Assembly (NCBI GenBank): GCA_024509875.1
Contig: JAMPIV010004262.1
Coordinates: 384,001 to 448,000 of the forward strand
Origin: Oreohelix idahoensis
Lineage: Eukaryota > Mollusca > Gastropoda > Stylommatophora > Oreohelicidae
Length of the DNA: 64,000 bases
Direction of reading: 5' to 3'
In this document: positions 23,101-32,661 of the stretch, piece by piece
Numbering within the stretch: position 1 is the stretch's first letter
Layout of the letters: each line of letters starts with the position of its first letter
Position numbers and translations under genes: made by a program
The notes under the pieces: model-generated
What the model saw: only the letters and a program-made list of their open reading frames with translations
What the model was told of the DNA's origin: nothing
The model's database searches: none

Positions 23101-24440
23101 AAGCATTTGTATTACTACCTTGTAGGGAAAACAGACTACTTATTTCTTGGAAAGGTCCGTACGATATAATATCGAAAATTTCCGATGTCGACTATATTGT
23201 CAATATTGATGGGAAGCATAAAACCTTCCACATCAATATGCTTACTGAATTCCATGAACGTCCGGATTATTTGCAACCCATTTTCCAAGCAACGGACAAT
23301 TCTCCAGTACAACATGGTCATTACTCATCACTGTCCGTGATACAGGATGAGGAAACAAGTTTTTCAGATGTAAATCTTCCTCTTCCAATGATCCCACTTC
23401 ATTCTAGTGAATCATGGAAGAACGTTACTGTCTCTCCTGATTTGTCTCTAGGAGAACAGCGACAAGTTTCAACTATGTTGCAAACATTTCAGGATGTACT
23501 CACTGACATCCCTGGACAAACGCATGTCATTGAACATGACATTGTTCTAACTGACCATACTCCTATTAGGGTTAGACCTTATCCTATACCTATACATTTT
23601 CAAGCACAGGTTGAGAAAGAGTTGGATGAGATGATAGATTTGAAAATAATCGAACCATCCACCTCTGCATATTCTTCGCCGATGGTTATTGTTCGTAAAA
23701 AAGACAATAACATACGTCTTTGCGTTGACTATCGAAAATTGAATCAAGTAACGAAGTTCGATGCCGAACCTATGCCTTTACTGGAAGAGCTACTTACTCG
23801 ACTCTCCAAATCTCATTTTTTCACTAAACTTGATTTGTCTAAAGGATATTGGCAAGTTCCTTTATCTGAACGCGCCAAACCTCTCACGGCTTTTTCAACA
23901 CCTAGAGGTTTGTTCCAATGGAATTTTATGCCTTTCGGTCTTATGAACGCACCAGCTACATTCGTACGCATGATGCGCCGAATCCTATCTTATCGGTCAG
24001 ATGTCATTGCATATCTAGACGACATCTGTCTTTTCAGCGATACTTGGGAAGATCACTATTCAGGGTTAGATGAATTGCTGTCTACTTTGCGCGAGCACAA
24101 CCTGACAGCGAAACCCTCTAAAGCCTATATTGGTTTTAGCGAAATTTCTTTCCTAGGCCACCGAGTTGGTCATGGTTTCCTAAAGACAGAGGACCATAAT
24201 ACTAGTAAGATACTTAACATCTCGATCCCTAAGACTAAAAAACAGGTAAGAAGTCTGTTAGGTCTTATTCAATTTTATGGCAGATTCATTCAGAATCTAT
24301 CCTCTATCATGGCACCTCTTTCTACACTTCTAAAGAAAGGTTCGCCTAATATGGTCCACTGGTCTCAGGAATGCCAATGCTCTCTGGATAAGATTAAAAC
24401 ATTGTTTTCAAACACCACCTATTTTAGTGCTACCTACTAA
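20169..24440 (+). CDS. Gmr-2 Gag-Pol: Gag, protease, integrase, RT (disrupted at both ends)
   Basis: Frame of 1423 residues. Coiled coil about 1-65; SCAN-like capsid about 75-245 (EGYRLLFKTMVPETGVEFSE, ERKPKSLKEMEEYC); Asn/Tyr/Arg-rich basic tract about 270-410; C-x2-C-x13-C-x-H motif near 440; protease FDSGCT with Asp493; integrase HHCC finger (HDSQCAGHMGFS...CRSCKVC), then Asp759 (AIDIIGPF), Asp819 (SDHGTQ) and Glu855 (NGMVERLNRT), a D,D35E triad; RT with LDLSKGYWQVPL and catalytic YLDD at 1282-1285. Integrase lies before RT, as in Gmr1-like elements. A one-base insertion near 24415 cuts it from RNase H. The upstream break is described in the preceding entry. Confidence 0.9.
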   Translation: MKLNKKKLEREAAAEQKRLDSDAEQKRLDRDAEQKRLDREAEQKRLDREAEEKKAIREQEFELEKLRLTSMSNVNQASSGNGKPSTYKVKVPPFNQSSDDITFWLDRFERSCRTHNVDKSQYANQLAENLKGESLTRLCLVGEADKDNYDVIRAALIKKYQLSEEGYRLLFKTMVPETGVEFSEFTAKARLTVDRWIELSKTEKTYEGLMDLLLRDKIMSCVNKPFLEFIHERKPKSLKEMEEYCSQYVTAHPNVTFGNTKIKESMPVASATPYNPNYSHRFQGPQNRFDKKGNHNSYQNQGNQSFQGSSSKNWRRADSSRHRGGHNYRNFRRGSNYRNYPGYPSWSQQDHNYRDTHYNEYDNDNQGNYDSNPNRGYNRGNNNYRGDNNRGRSQNKRHKPHFQANSAQQESREAYKQSKDNNDASNMACAAFDFGRASQCPQCKTLFEPTTVSTLSCGHPLPALPASVAHDGRGSLVLHKGLVNNNPVSVLFDSGCTTIGVRQSLVDPSRATGQVVKCVTFGGTLEKYSTAIIRIATPFFTGDVHACLLPNPIADLIIGRIHGVKECTPQQISAWERQNMQIANAVVTRAQALNMPQTSSTEDNEVHNQDDPLVISRDSFIKQQEDDPTLKKFFILATKGDPNKDTSRKSWITKKNGVLVRMVQDSITSSHSQILVPKNLRVKILQHAHDSQCAGHMGFSRTKSRVLAAFFWPLVNKDIRIYCRSCKVCQEVKSKGPRHAAPIQAADIPIRLFQKMAIDIIGPFKIKSARGHQFILTCVDMCTRWPEAIPLKSITTADIADALWLIFSRLGFPGEILSDHGTQLISDTMSQVMSTLQIDRSLSSIYHPMSNGMVERLNRTLKNLLGKITEDHPQDWDRVLPAALFAYREVPNEHTGFSPFELVFGARPRGPMSLLHDLITADNIDDDTKSSYEYVIALRQKIIEACKLATSSSEFAKQKARQFANKKRCLRQLCPGDKAFVLLPCRENRLLISWKGPYDIISKISDVDYIVNIDGKHKTFHINMLTEFHERPDYLQPIFQATDNSPVQHGHYSSLSVIQDEETSFSDVNLPLPMIPLHSSESWKNVTVSPDLSLGEQRQVSTMLQTFQDVLTDIPGQTHVIEHDIVLTDHTPIRVRPYPIPIHFQAQVEKELDEMIDLKIIEPSTSAYSSPMVIVRKKDNNIRLCVDYRKLNQVTKFDAEPMPLLEELLTRLSKSHFFTKLDLSKGYWQVPLSERAKPLTAFSTPRGLFQWNFMPFGLMNAPATFVRMMRRILSYRSDVIAYLDDICLFSDTWEDHYSGLDELLSTLREHNLTAKPSKAYIGFSEISFLGHRVGHGFLKTEDHNTSKILNISIPKTKKQVRSLLGLIQFYGRFIQNLSSIMAPLSTLLKKGSPNMVHWSQECQCSLDKIKTLFSNTTYFSATY

Positions 24441-24828
24441 AGATAAGACATTCGTTCTTCGTAGTGACGCTTCATCCACTGGGATTGGAGCGGCACTAAT
24501 GCAAGAGTACTCTGGAACTCTGCATCCTGTAATGTATATTTCCAGAAAACTTAATGCGGCAGAAAGGAATTATTCGGTTTTAGACCGTGAGCTATTAGCT
24601 ATGGTTTGGTCGATCCTCAAACTACAGAGATTCCTTCTAGGCGCACATTTCATAGTAGAAACCGACCAAAAAGCTCTTACTGCTATACAGAGTAAGAATT
24701 TGAAGAGCTCGAGGTCTACTCGATATGCAATTGCTCTTCAACCTTTTCATTTCTCTGTGCGAGCTATTCGTGGATCAGATAATGTGATGGCAGACATTCT
24801 GTCAAGATGCCCACATGATTCCACATAA
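24427..24828 (+). pseudogene. Gmr-2 RNase H (frameshifted from Pol)
   Basis: Continues Pol one frame over: KTFVLRSDASSTGIGAALMQ (first Asp), YSVLDRELLAMVW (Glu), VETDQKALTAIQ (Asp) and GSDNVMADILSRC (last Asp). All four acidic residues of a Gypsy RNase H are present. There is nothing after it except the 3' untranslated region, because integrase has already been encoded upstream. Confidence 0.9.
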
Positions 24829-25305
24829 CTATTAGGGCTTAGACTTCTTGATATGTCTAGTTCTATAGTAGTTCCTTTTCTATATCATGATAGATACACA
24901 TTTGTAATTTAATAATATAATGATTGTATCACTACATAGCGGTTCATTGATGTTTATTCACCGCTGTGCTTTGATGATTCTTCTTCATAAATCATAAATT
25001 TAAGATATCTAATACGAAATTATGGTATGAATTTTTTAGGCATCGTGTAATTGCCAGAATTGTATTATACTTTGATGACACCTTCCTGGAAAAATATACT
25101 TGTAGAGAAATAATTTCTCTCAGTTTATGAGACACATTCTCACCAGTCGCTCCATAAGTCGACTTAGCCTCATATTAGGCGTTATATTTATTCCTGATAT
25201 TTTCATCTACGCATTATTCATGCGTTGTGAGCCTATTGTACGTTGCTCCTAGATGTATTTCAAAAAAAAAAAGTTCCATTTTTTTCCCGGGAGGTGTGGT
25301 AAGAC
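24829..25305 (+). other. Gmr-2 3' untranslated region with polypurine tract
   Basis: AT-rich, ending in a T-rich box (about 25277-25286) and a purine-rich stretch GGGAGGTGTGGTAAGAC directly before the 3' LTR. Gmr-3 has an equivalent T-rich box and GAGGGGTGTGGTAATC at 62862-62893. This is the expected plus-strand primer site. Confidence 0.75.
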
Positions 25306-26846
25306 TGTTACGTGCAGTCTTTGATATCTTACAATATTATACATTGGTATACTTGTTATGTTCGCAAATATTTTGTAAACAAAATAGATACTTTTTAGTG
25401 CTTAAGGAAAAGTCATTATTGAGTTACTTCCCTTGAAAGTTGTGTCGTCTCTTTCGATCGAACTCCGCGGATGAATCCAGTTTTACTGCGATTTATTCTT
25501 TGTTTGGGTAGTAATAGATTGTTCTTGCTTCAGAATATCTATGGCCTGAATTTATGTGTATTGTTTGTCTGAGTAGGACGAGTCTGTCTTATATCTGTAT
25601 ATCTTTACATATCTAAATCGAACTATATGTTCTTTTGTCTCTAGAGAGGTCAAAGGCTGTTCGGCGGATGTGTCACTAGAGGGGTGTGTTTTGGCTTCGC
25701 CCTGATGATGGGGGCTGTGTTTTTTCTATGTCGGCTTGTCGCCGGAAAAAGTGATCTCTATATTTATGGGGAAAGTGATAGTCGTCTAGACCTATCGTGT
25801 ATGCTTTACCCCAGTGTTTATTCTTATTGCCAAGGAATGGCAGAATCATATTTCTGATACGCAGGTAATAAAAGATACTCTTTTGAACTCTCGTACGAAG
25901 CCACCGTTTTCGATAGGTATGATTTGTACATCTGAGAGGATGCATTTAACTAGATGGAAAACGACTCTGATTCCTAGCAGCACTATATCCTGTAGAATGC
26001 AGTCAATTGTATCATGATAGAATCTACAGAGCAATGAAACATTTAATGAATGACTAACTTTAAGACAGATTCATTATCTGTATCCAAACGTGAGTGACAG
26101 CTCACGAGAGAAGCCATCTTGTAACCAAACATTTAGTGACTTTCAAGAAGAGAAAAGGGATGCCCGTATTATCGCTTGATTAGTCCAGAGATCACTGCTA
26201 CACATGAGAACCCATTGCTAGCGGTTCAATTTGATTATATGGAAAAATCTGTGCTGGACATTATGTTAAGGAATCTTCGCTAGACGAGGTTAGGTCTAGA
26301 AGCCATCTTGGATATTGTTTATAATCTGACGTGTTTTGTCAGTAAACTCAGATGATATATATATGGGCAATACTGAGTGCTTGGCTACTGACAGTCCGTT
26401 ATACTATTATTCTACATGAGTGCCCATGTAACATTGCAAGACCATTTATCCACTGTACCATGATGTATTATGCCAACCTGTGATTTGTCACTATCTGTGC
26501 TGTCGAGTGTGTACGTCCAATTAAACTGTGGTAAAGGTACACAGTCGTTGGTGTCGATGACTTCCAGCCATACATGAGTGTGAGAAAAGAACATTTGTCA
26601 ACACCACGAACTCTTCTTATCATTCGCATATTATACACTCAATCTATGTCTACACACCACTGCGTAGGTCAAGTTGACATTCCATACTCAAACCACGAGC
26701 AACACAACAACACAGTATTTAACTCTGGTGATGTTCGAGTGAGCTTCAGATTTTTCAGCATGTCTCTTGCTCAGGGCAAGGGTCTTGTATTAAAAGAGTT
26801 TATCAACTGATGATGACGTCTGTCTTCCAAAAAAGAGACCTTATCA
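25306..26846 (+). repeat. Gmr-2 3' LTR, complete (1541 bp)
   Basis: TGTTACGTGCAG...CCTTATCA, followed by the CATAT duplication and then the resumed Gmr-1 LTR (ATAATTTTGTAG). The first 1245 bp equal the 5' LTR. The last 296 bp have no counterpart in the Gmr-2 5' side but resemble Gmr-3 near 55760-55890 (shared CATTCGC and TACACACCA... GTCAAGTTGAC-like stretches). Confidence 0.9.
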
Positions 26847-26851
26847 CATAT

Positions 26852-27959
26852 ATAATTTTGTAGTTCTACACCTCTCTGATAGGCTATCATGAGATGGATC
26901 AATCTCTAGGCTTTGCCTAAGTCTGCCATCGACTCACTTACTTACAGTCATATGTTAGTATCTCACATTCAAACTTTATTTTAAATAAAATGGGTTAATA
27001 AATTCAATCTTACCACAATTTCAATGAATATTACACACAAGTAACGATGACTAGCAGATCTGGCCCAAGTTTTCACTGCCCTGTCCAGAAGTTTATAATA
27101 TTTGTATTTAGAATTACACTTCTGATCTCATCATCTCGCGGCAAGATTTTTCAAAGAAATGGCGTCCTAGCCTAACAATTTTTCCTCAATATCAACTAAG
27201 CTGGCCAATAGAAGCAGACGACTATGAATTTTAAATCTAACCTTTTTAAAAAAACAATTCCCAAAATACTACGTTTACTACTACAAGTATATTTTTAGTG
27301 TTAGGTTAGCCAATCCCCTCTCGCCTTCCTTTAAACTACAGCCAATCAAAATCTTGGTACCTTTTAGTCCTATTTACCCAAAGCTTTTCTCAAAATATGT
27401 CATGAAAAAATTAAGCAGGCGTGATCTTTTTTCTCGTCAGTCCGTCTTATCATACATAATACTATTGCCATTATTTTGGTTATTTTTTGTACTAGTGGGT
27501 AACTGACACCATATTATTGCTCAGGACATCATAAGGCATCCGAATATATAACTTTTATGGCCCTATGTTATTTGGTTCATATTTCCATATTTTTTTTTGT
27601 ATCGTAATTTGAAAATTGCCCAAGGCTATGTTGCTCGAGTTGGCTTTTGTGAAATCAACGCGAGACGGCGTTCCCTAGGTTTTGTCTTTCCATCCCTCCC
27701 CTCTTTTATTCTTTTATTCTTTCACTCTCGTCTTGGCAATCCGACTTGACCTTGCAAAATTGTTACATTTAATCTCAAGGACGAATTTTTTTTCGAAAAG
27801 ACAGTATCTTTCGTTCGGCTATTAGGTTTATCAAAATCGACATGCGGGCGGGCGTAGGAGAATACTACGCTGGACTCAATTTTTATTTTCTATCTTATTT
27901 TTGACTTTATGCACTAGAATATTATCTAATTTAGCTATTGTATTGAGAATATCGTCACA
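26852..27959 (-). repeat. Gmr-1 3' LTR, part right of the Gmr-2 insertion
   Basis: Aligns with 35513-36619 of the right LTR. Ends ...ATCGTCACA; on the minus strand the LTR therefore begins TGTGACGATATTC. Confidence 0.9.
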
Positions 27960-27975
27960 TATCTCCCCCTTTAGA
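27960..27975 (-). promoter_or_regulatory. Gmr-1 polypurine tract
   Basis: On the minus strand the sequence reads CTAAAGGGGGAGATA directly before the LTR start TGTGACG. This is the expected purine-rich primer for plus-strand DNA synthesis and fixes the orientation of Gmr-1. Confidence 0.85.
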
Positions 27976-28031
27976 ACAGACTACATGATGTGAGTTCAGA
28001 ATTCGAAATACACATAGATAAATTTAAATTA

Positions 28032-31000
28032 TTATGCCTGGTGACTACTCTGATTTTCGTCGTATGGGTGTCTACTTAAAAAGTCTGCACCTACATTCTG
28101 CGACCCGGGGATATATTCTATGATAAATTGGTATGGCTGTAAGAGCAAAGACCAACGTAATAATCTAGCATTTTCATGTCTTGCTTGCGACAGAAATACA
28201 AGTGGTTTATGATCTGTTTGAATCCTAAATGATCTACCATAGAGATAGATTTGGAACTTTTTTATCGCCCATATCAAAGCCAGACATTCCTTTTCACTAG
28301 GTGAGTATTTTTGTTCCGCTGTGTTCAGCTTACGGCTAGCATAAGCAACTGGGGTTAATTCCCCATCAAGTGAATTGGATCCTTGTAATAGGGCTGCCCC
28401 TAATCCGACGTTACTAGCGTCCGTTCTCACAACAAACTCTTGACTCAAGTCGGGCAATTTCAACATAGGCTTGCTTGTGAGTTTTTCTTTTAACTCTTGG
28501 TAGGCCGATTCACACTGCGCGGACCAAGTAATTCTATCAGGATTTCCTTTGCGCGTTAAATCCGTCAGTGGTGCACATATCGAGTTAAAATTTTTAATAT
28601 ATTTCTGGTAAAAACCACACAACGAGACAAAAGATCTCACATCTTTTTTTGTCTGTGGCCTCAGAGCTTTCTTCAATTTCTCCAAGTTCTTGGGGTCAGG
28701 GGTCATGCTTCCCTGAGATACTGTGTGTCCCAAGAATTCCAACTCTTTACATCCAATACAACATTTGGTCGGTCTAGCCGTCAAGTTTGCCTCCCTGAGT
28801 CTATCCAACAACATATTCAGAGAGTTAATGTGTTCCTCAAATGTTTCTTTAGCAATGAGAATATCATCCATGAAATTCGTGATACATGAATTATTCAGCG
28901 GATCCAACAATTTTCGCATCATTCTAGAAAACACAATCGGAGCTTTTTTCAACCCAAAAGGCAACATGTTGAATTCATAATGTCCATCCGAGGTGCTAAA
29001 AGCTAAATACGGTCTAACCTCAGGTTTTACTGGAATCTGATAATAGCCTTTGCTCAGATCCACCTTAGAGAAATATTTAGCTTTGTTCAGCCTAGCAAAC
29101 AGCTGATTTTTATCAGGTAATGGATCCACCTGACCTTCTGTGACAGCATTCAGTTTCCTGTAATCTATACACAGTCTGTGTTCCCCAGAGGGTTTTCTCA
29201 ACAGAATCACGCTATAACTGTACGGGGACTCACTGTGTGAAATAATTCCTTCTTTCAACAAATACTCTATCTCTTCCTTCAAAGCTGTCTCCTTTGCAAA
29301 CGGGATCGTATAGGCTCTCATACAGACTGGTGTTGGGTCTACAAGTTTCATATATTCCAATAGATTCGTATGCCCCGGTTTGTCCGTTAACACATCTGCA
29401 TGATCATCCAAAACCTTTTGAACTCTCTCCCTCTGATTTTTCGTTAAGTGTTTACTGATTTTTACCTGTGCTGCTGTCTCACAGGGATGTAGCGGATATT
29501 CATGAGAGGTGAGTGGTTCGTTTTTAATTCCCGTTGCGATGGACAAGGTTAGTAAGTGTGTCTCGTCCTGATTTTCTCTTTCCAAATATTTTTTCAGGAG
29601 ATTCACATGATAGATTTTTTCTTTCCCCTTTTTATCTATCTTATAATTTGTTCTAGACACCTTCTCTAGAACTGTATATGGACCTTGCCATCCAATCTGG
29701 AACTTATTACAACTGCCTGGTAATAGAAGGAGGACCTTCTCTCCCACAGCTAAATCTCTATCCTTCGCCTTCTTATTATAATAGGCAGCATGTTTTTTCC
29801 TGGCTTGTCTCAAATTATCATTAGCAAGTTTCCAGCCAGTTTTAAGACGAGTGGTCAGCTCGATCACATATTGATATGATGAGGTAATATTTTCTTCTGC
29901 CTTATAATCAGTATACGTCCTTAACAAGGCTTCCAATGGACCTTTTATTGGCCTCCCAAATAACAGGGTTGCCGGTGCCATACCGGTTGAACTATGGGGC
30001 ACCTCCCGATAAGCACACAGGGCGGCGTGAAGGTACTGGTCCCATGTATCTGGTTTTTCATGTGCCAACTTTCTCAGGATCGCAATGAGTGTCCCGTTAA
30101 ATCTTTCCACTTGGCCATTTCCTTGTGGATGGTACGGGCTACAATGAAAGTGTTTGGCTTGAAAGATCCTGAAAACTTCTTCCGTTAGTTTCCCTTTGAA
30201 CTGTGAGCCATTATCAGTCAAGATTTGGTTGGGAAAACCTAACCTGGTGAAGATTGTGAGTAATGCCTCTGCCATATGCTTTGAATCGATTGACGACAGG
30301 GCTACCGCCTCTCCCCACATTGAACAAGTGTCCACCAGAGTCAGAATATAACTGTTCCTCCTCTTGGTCCGAGTGAGAGGTCCCACAATGTCCACGGCAA
30401 CTCTCTCAAAAGGTGTTCCCACTATGGGCATTTCCCCTAGAGTTGCTGGAGCAGTGCAATGCTTTGGAGCTACCCGTTGGCATTCTGGACATGATTTTAC
30501 ATATCTCTTTATATCTTCAGTTATCCCTGGCCAGAAGTAATGACAAGCTATACGCTGTCCTGTTGCGCTGATCCCAATATGACCACTGAAGGGAATCGCA
30601 TGCCCTAGTTCCAACACTTTCTTCCTATATGACGTGGGAAGGACCAGCTGTCCGTGACCATTGGATCCAGTTCCAGCCTTCCTATATATCAATTTGTTTT
30701 TCATATAGAAGTCTCCCTTGCCTGGAGGTGTATGACATTTGGGCAATTTCTTAAAACAAGGCTTGAGGGTCTTATCCTCAGCCTGCGCCTTCCTCATCTC
30801 ATCTGGATGGGTATTTATTGGGTTTTCCTCCTCCTTTTTGGACTGTGATCTGGTCTGCACTGTTGCCATGATCACAGGTCTCTTGGGATTCCCCAAGAAG
30901 ACATATCTACACCCCAATATCAAAGGGTAGATTGGTTCATTTATCACTGCTGCTTTGATGATTCCTTCCCCATATCGCGTTTTTACATTTATCCTGGCGA

Positions 31001-31664
31001 TGGGAAGTGTCATGGTCGCTACGTCCTTGGTTGCAGCTTGGATCTCCACTGTTTCTGTGGTGTATTGATCTGCTTGCACCAGGTGAGAACTCACAACGGA
31101 ATCATAATCCAATCCAGTATCATACAAGCACCTTATGGTGACTCCATTACATATTACTTCTTCACACACTGGGGGATGATACGGTTCCTGCTGTTTAGTA
31201 GGGTTGGCCTTGGCTCCCTTTCTCCCCGTTTTCATTGCAGCGAAGGAAGGAGGTTTCCTAGTACACTTTTCGGTGTTATGGTTGTCCATCTTACACCATT
31301 TACAATATAATCTACCTTTATGAAAAGGTTTTCTTTCCTCATATTTTCTGTCATTGAATTGTGGGTTTTTATTTCTATAATCATTTCGTGGCCTATCAAA
31401 ATGTTGCTTACCTTTGTTTCCCTGATCTTTGTTGTCAAATCTGTTAAAGTTTTGAGGAGCCTTATAATTGTCTACCTGTTTCTTTTTTGTGTCCGCTACC
31501 TCTGCTTGGGCTGCCTGATACCTCAAAGCGACATTGAGTAACTCACCCAGCCTCTCTGCACCTTGTTCCATGAGAAACTTTCTCAAGTCTGGAGCCATGG
31601 ACTCTCTCAATTGCTCAATAAGGATCATTTCTTTAAGATCTTGGGTTTCCCCAGAGCAGTCCAT
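28032..31664 (-). CDS. Gmr-1 Gag C-terminus and Pol: protease, integrase, RT, RNase H
   Basis: Open frame of 1210 residues. Last part of the capsid about 1-52; basic Asn/Asp-rich tract; CCHC knuckle at 121-134 (CKWCKMDNHNTEKC); protease YDTG with Asp182; integrase HHCC (HAIPFSGHIGIS...CPEC), then VAVDIVGPL, LTDNGSQFKG and NGQVERFNGTL, a complete D,D,E set; RT with VDLSKGYYQIPV and catalytic FMDD (NFMDDILIA); RNase H with RTDASNVGLGAALLQ, SEKECLALIWAI, QTDHKPL and NVGADFLSRHP. As in Gmr-2, integrase comes before RT. Pol is uninterrupted. Gag is continued upstream in another frame. The first ATG of this frame is internal to Gag, not a natural start. Confidence 0.9.
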   Translation of the reverse strand: MDCSGETQDLKEMILIEQLRESMAPDLRKFLMEQGAERLGELLNVALRYQAAQAEVADTKKKQVDNYKAPQNFNRFDNKDQGNKGKQHFDRPRNDYRNKNPQFNDRKYEERKPFHKGRLYCKWCKMDNHNTEKCTRKPPSFAAMKTGRKGAKANPTKQQEPYHPPVCEEVICNGVTIRCLYDTGLDYDSVVSSHLVQADQYTTETVEIQAATKDVATMTLPIARINVKTRYGEGIIKAAVINEPIYPLILGCRYVFLGNPKRPVIMATVQTRSQSKKEEENPINTHPDEMRKAQAEDKTLKPCFKKLPKCHTPPGKGDFYMKNKLIYRKAGTGSNGHGQLVLPTSYRKKVLELGHAIPFSGHIGISATGQRIACHYFWPGITEDIKRYVKSCPECQRVAPKHCTAPATLGEMPIVGTPFERVAVDIVGPLTRTKRRNSYILTLVDTCSMWGEAVALSSIDSKHMAEALLTIFTRLGFPNQILTDNGSQFKGKLTEEVFRIFQAKHFHCSPYHPQGNGQVERFNGTLIAILRKLAHEKPDTWDQYLHAALCAYREVPHSSTGMAPATLLFGRPIKGPLEALLRTYTDYKAEENITSSYQYVIELTTRLKTGWKLANDNLRQARKKHAAYYNKKAKDRDLAVGEKVLLLLPGSCNKFQIGWQGPYTVLEKVSRTNYKIDKKGKEKIYHVNLLKKYLERENQDETHLLTLSIATGIKNEPLTSHEYPLHPCETAAQVKISKHLTKNQRERVQKVLDDHADVLTDKPGHTNLLEYMKLVDPTPVCMRAYTIPFAKETALKEEIEYLLKEGIISHSESPYSYSVILLRKPSGEHRLCIDYRKLNAVTEGQVDPLPDKNQLFARLNKAKYFSKVDLSKGYYQIPVKPEVRPYLAFSTSDGHYEFNMLPFGLKKAPIVFSRMMRKLLDPLNNSCITNFMDDILIAKETFEEHINSLNMLLDRLREANLTARPTKCCIGCKELEFLGHTVSQGSMTPDPKNLEKLKKALRPQTKKDVRSFVSLCGFYQKYIKNFNSICAPLTDLTRKGNPDRITWSAQCESAYQELKEKLTSKPMLKLPDLSQEFVVRTDASNVGLGAALLQGSNSLDGELTPVAYASRKLNTAEQKYSPSEKECLALIWAIKKFQIYLYGRSFRIQTDHKPLVFLSQARHENARLLRWSLLLQPYQFIIEYIPGSQNVGADFLSRHPYDENQSSHQA

Positions 31665-32431
31665 TTCTCCAAGTAGGTCTCTAAACGTGCAGAGAACTGG
31701 TGATAGGTCTCACCCGACAGTAGTCTTGCATTCCTAAATTTTTTCCTGTAAAATTCTCCGTTCTTTTCATACCTTAACAAAAGAGCCTGCTTTAACATGT
31801 CATAATTGTCTTGATCATCCCTGCTCATTTTGGCAAAAACTTCATAAGCTGTTCCCCTAAGCCCCTGGGATAACTTTAGGCTCCACCTTTCTCTCTCTAA
31901 ACCATACGTGGTAGCCAAAAGTTCAAATCTACCCAGAAAACTTTGTATGTCATCGTCTTTCTCAACAAAATGGTCTAAATGAAAACCCATAGCTGAGGTT
32001 GAGGCCCCCTGACTAGCAGTGGCATCGGAGGTAAAGGGGCTTGCACCGTTTTCAGGAGCATGGCCTTGTAATTCCAACTCCCTTAGTCGTAACTCGTGCC
32101 CCCTCTGCAATCTCATATCTTCTGCTTCCCTTTCAGCCTTTTTTTCTTCTCTTTCTCTTTCTGCAGCTAATCTCTTTTCTTCTGCTTCCAATTTCTTCTC
32201 ATCAAATAGGAGCCTTTTAATCTCCGCCTCCCTATCCGCCTCCAATGCCCTAGCGTCTTTGTCAGCCTCAATCTGTAACTGTAATTTTCTTTCTTCCGCT
32301 AACTTCCTATCTTCCTATTCAATATACTTGTCACATTCTGAGGTTACATACTGGACCAGCTCTGGTCCGTCCATATTCATTTCTTTAGCAGTCTGCACAG
32401 CAGCAGATCGAAACTTTGCCAGATCAGCCAT
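31625..32431 (-). pseudogene. Gmr-1 Gag N-terminus and capsid (broken)
   Basis: The likely start is the ATG at 32431 (MADLAKFRSAAVQTAKEM). An in-frame TAG near 32316 follows (SECDKYIE-stop-EDRKLAEE), then a Glu/Arg/Lys-rich coiled coil and a SCAN-like capsid (FVEKDDDIQSFLGRFE, YRKKFRNARLLSGETYHQFS). The frame closes at 31625 after LGKPKILKK; a one-base shift near 31660 leads into the long Pol frame. The shift lies inside the capsid domain, so a mutation is more likely than programmed frameshifting. Confidence 0.8.
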
Positions 32432-32661
32432 TCTGTACTATGCAACCTTTTAAAATTTCTAATTAGACAAGTATCTAATTATAACTAAGAATTTCTAATA
32501 TGACTAAGAACAACAACAGGCACCGATAGCTCAACCACTATTTAAATTCCACAAAAGAATACTTTTAATTTTATTTGACAGATAATTAAAATTTCTGGGA
32601 CCTGAGACCCTAATATACTTTATAAGAATTTAAAAATCCCGGAATCGAGCTACCCAATATA
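32432..32661 (-). other. Gmr-1 leader with candidate primer-binding site
   Basis: Short leader between 5' LTR and gag ATG. On the minus strand, five bases after the LTR end (...CCACA), the sequence TGGGTAGCTCGATTCCGGGA begins. A PBS normally starts with TGG close to the LTR, so this is a candidate, but I could not assign a tRNA. Confidence 0.45.

Larger units (their letters stand above)
17477..26846 (+). mobile_element. Gmr-2: Gmr1-like Ty3/Gypsy retrotransposon
   Basis: Plus-strand element of 9.37 kb inserted in the left LTR of Gmr-1, with a perfect 5-bp duplication CATAT (17472-17476 and 26847-26851). Order: 5' LTR, leader, gag, protease, integrase, RT, RNase H, PPT, 3' LTR. The aligned LTR parts (1245 bp) differ only by one T in a T-run (near 17895) and one A/G (18570 against 26398), so the insertion is recent. 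Coding damage: a TAG and a frameshift early in gag and a frameshift before RNase H. It is a close relative of Gmr-3. Confidence 0.95.

Noticed and set aside
31625..31664. Programmed frameshift between Gag and Pol in Gmr-1
   Set aside because: The shift lies inside the capsid domain, not at the Gag-Pol boundary, and Gag also has a stop near 32316. A mutation is simpler.
17477..31664. Integrase-before-RT order as an assembly or nesting artefact
   Set aside because: The order is inside single open frames in Gmr-1 and Gmr-2 and is repeated in Gmr-3. Three independent copies on two strands cannot be an assembly join.
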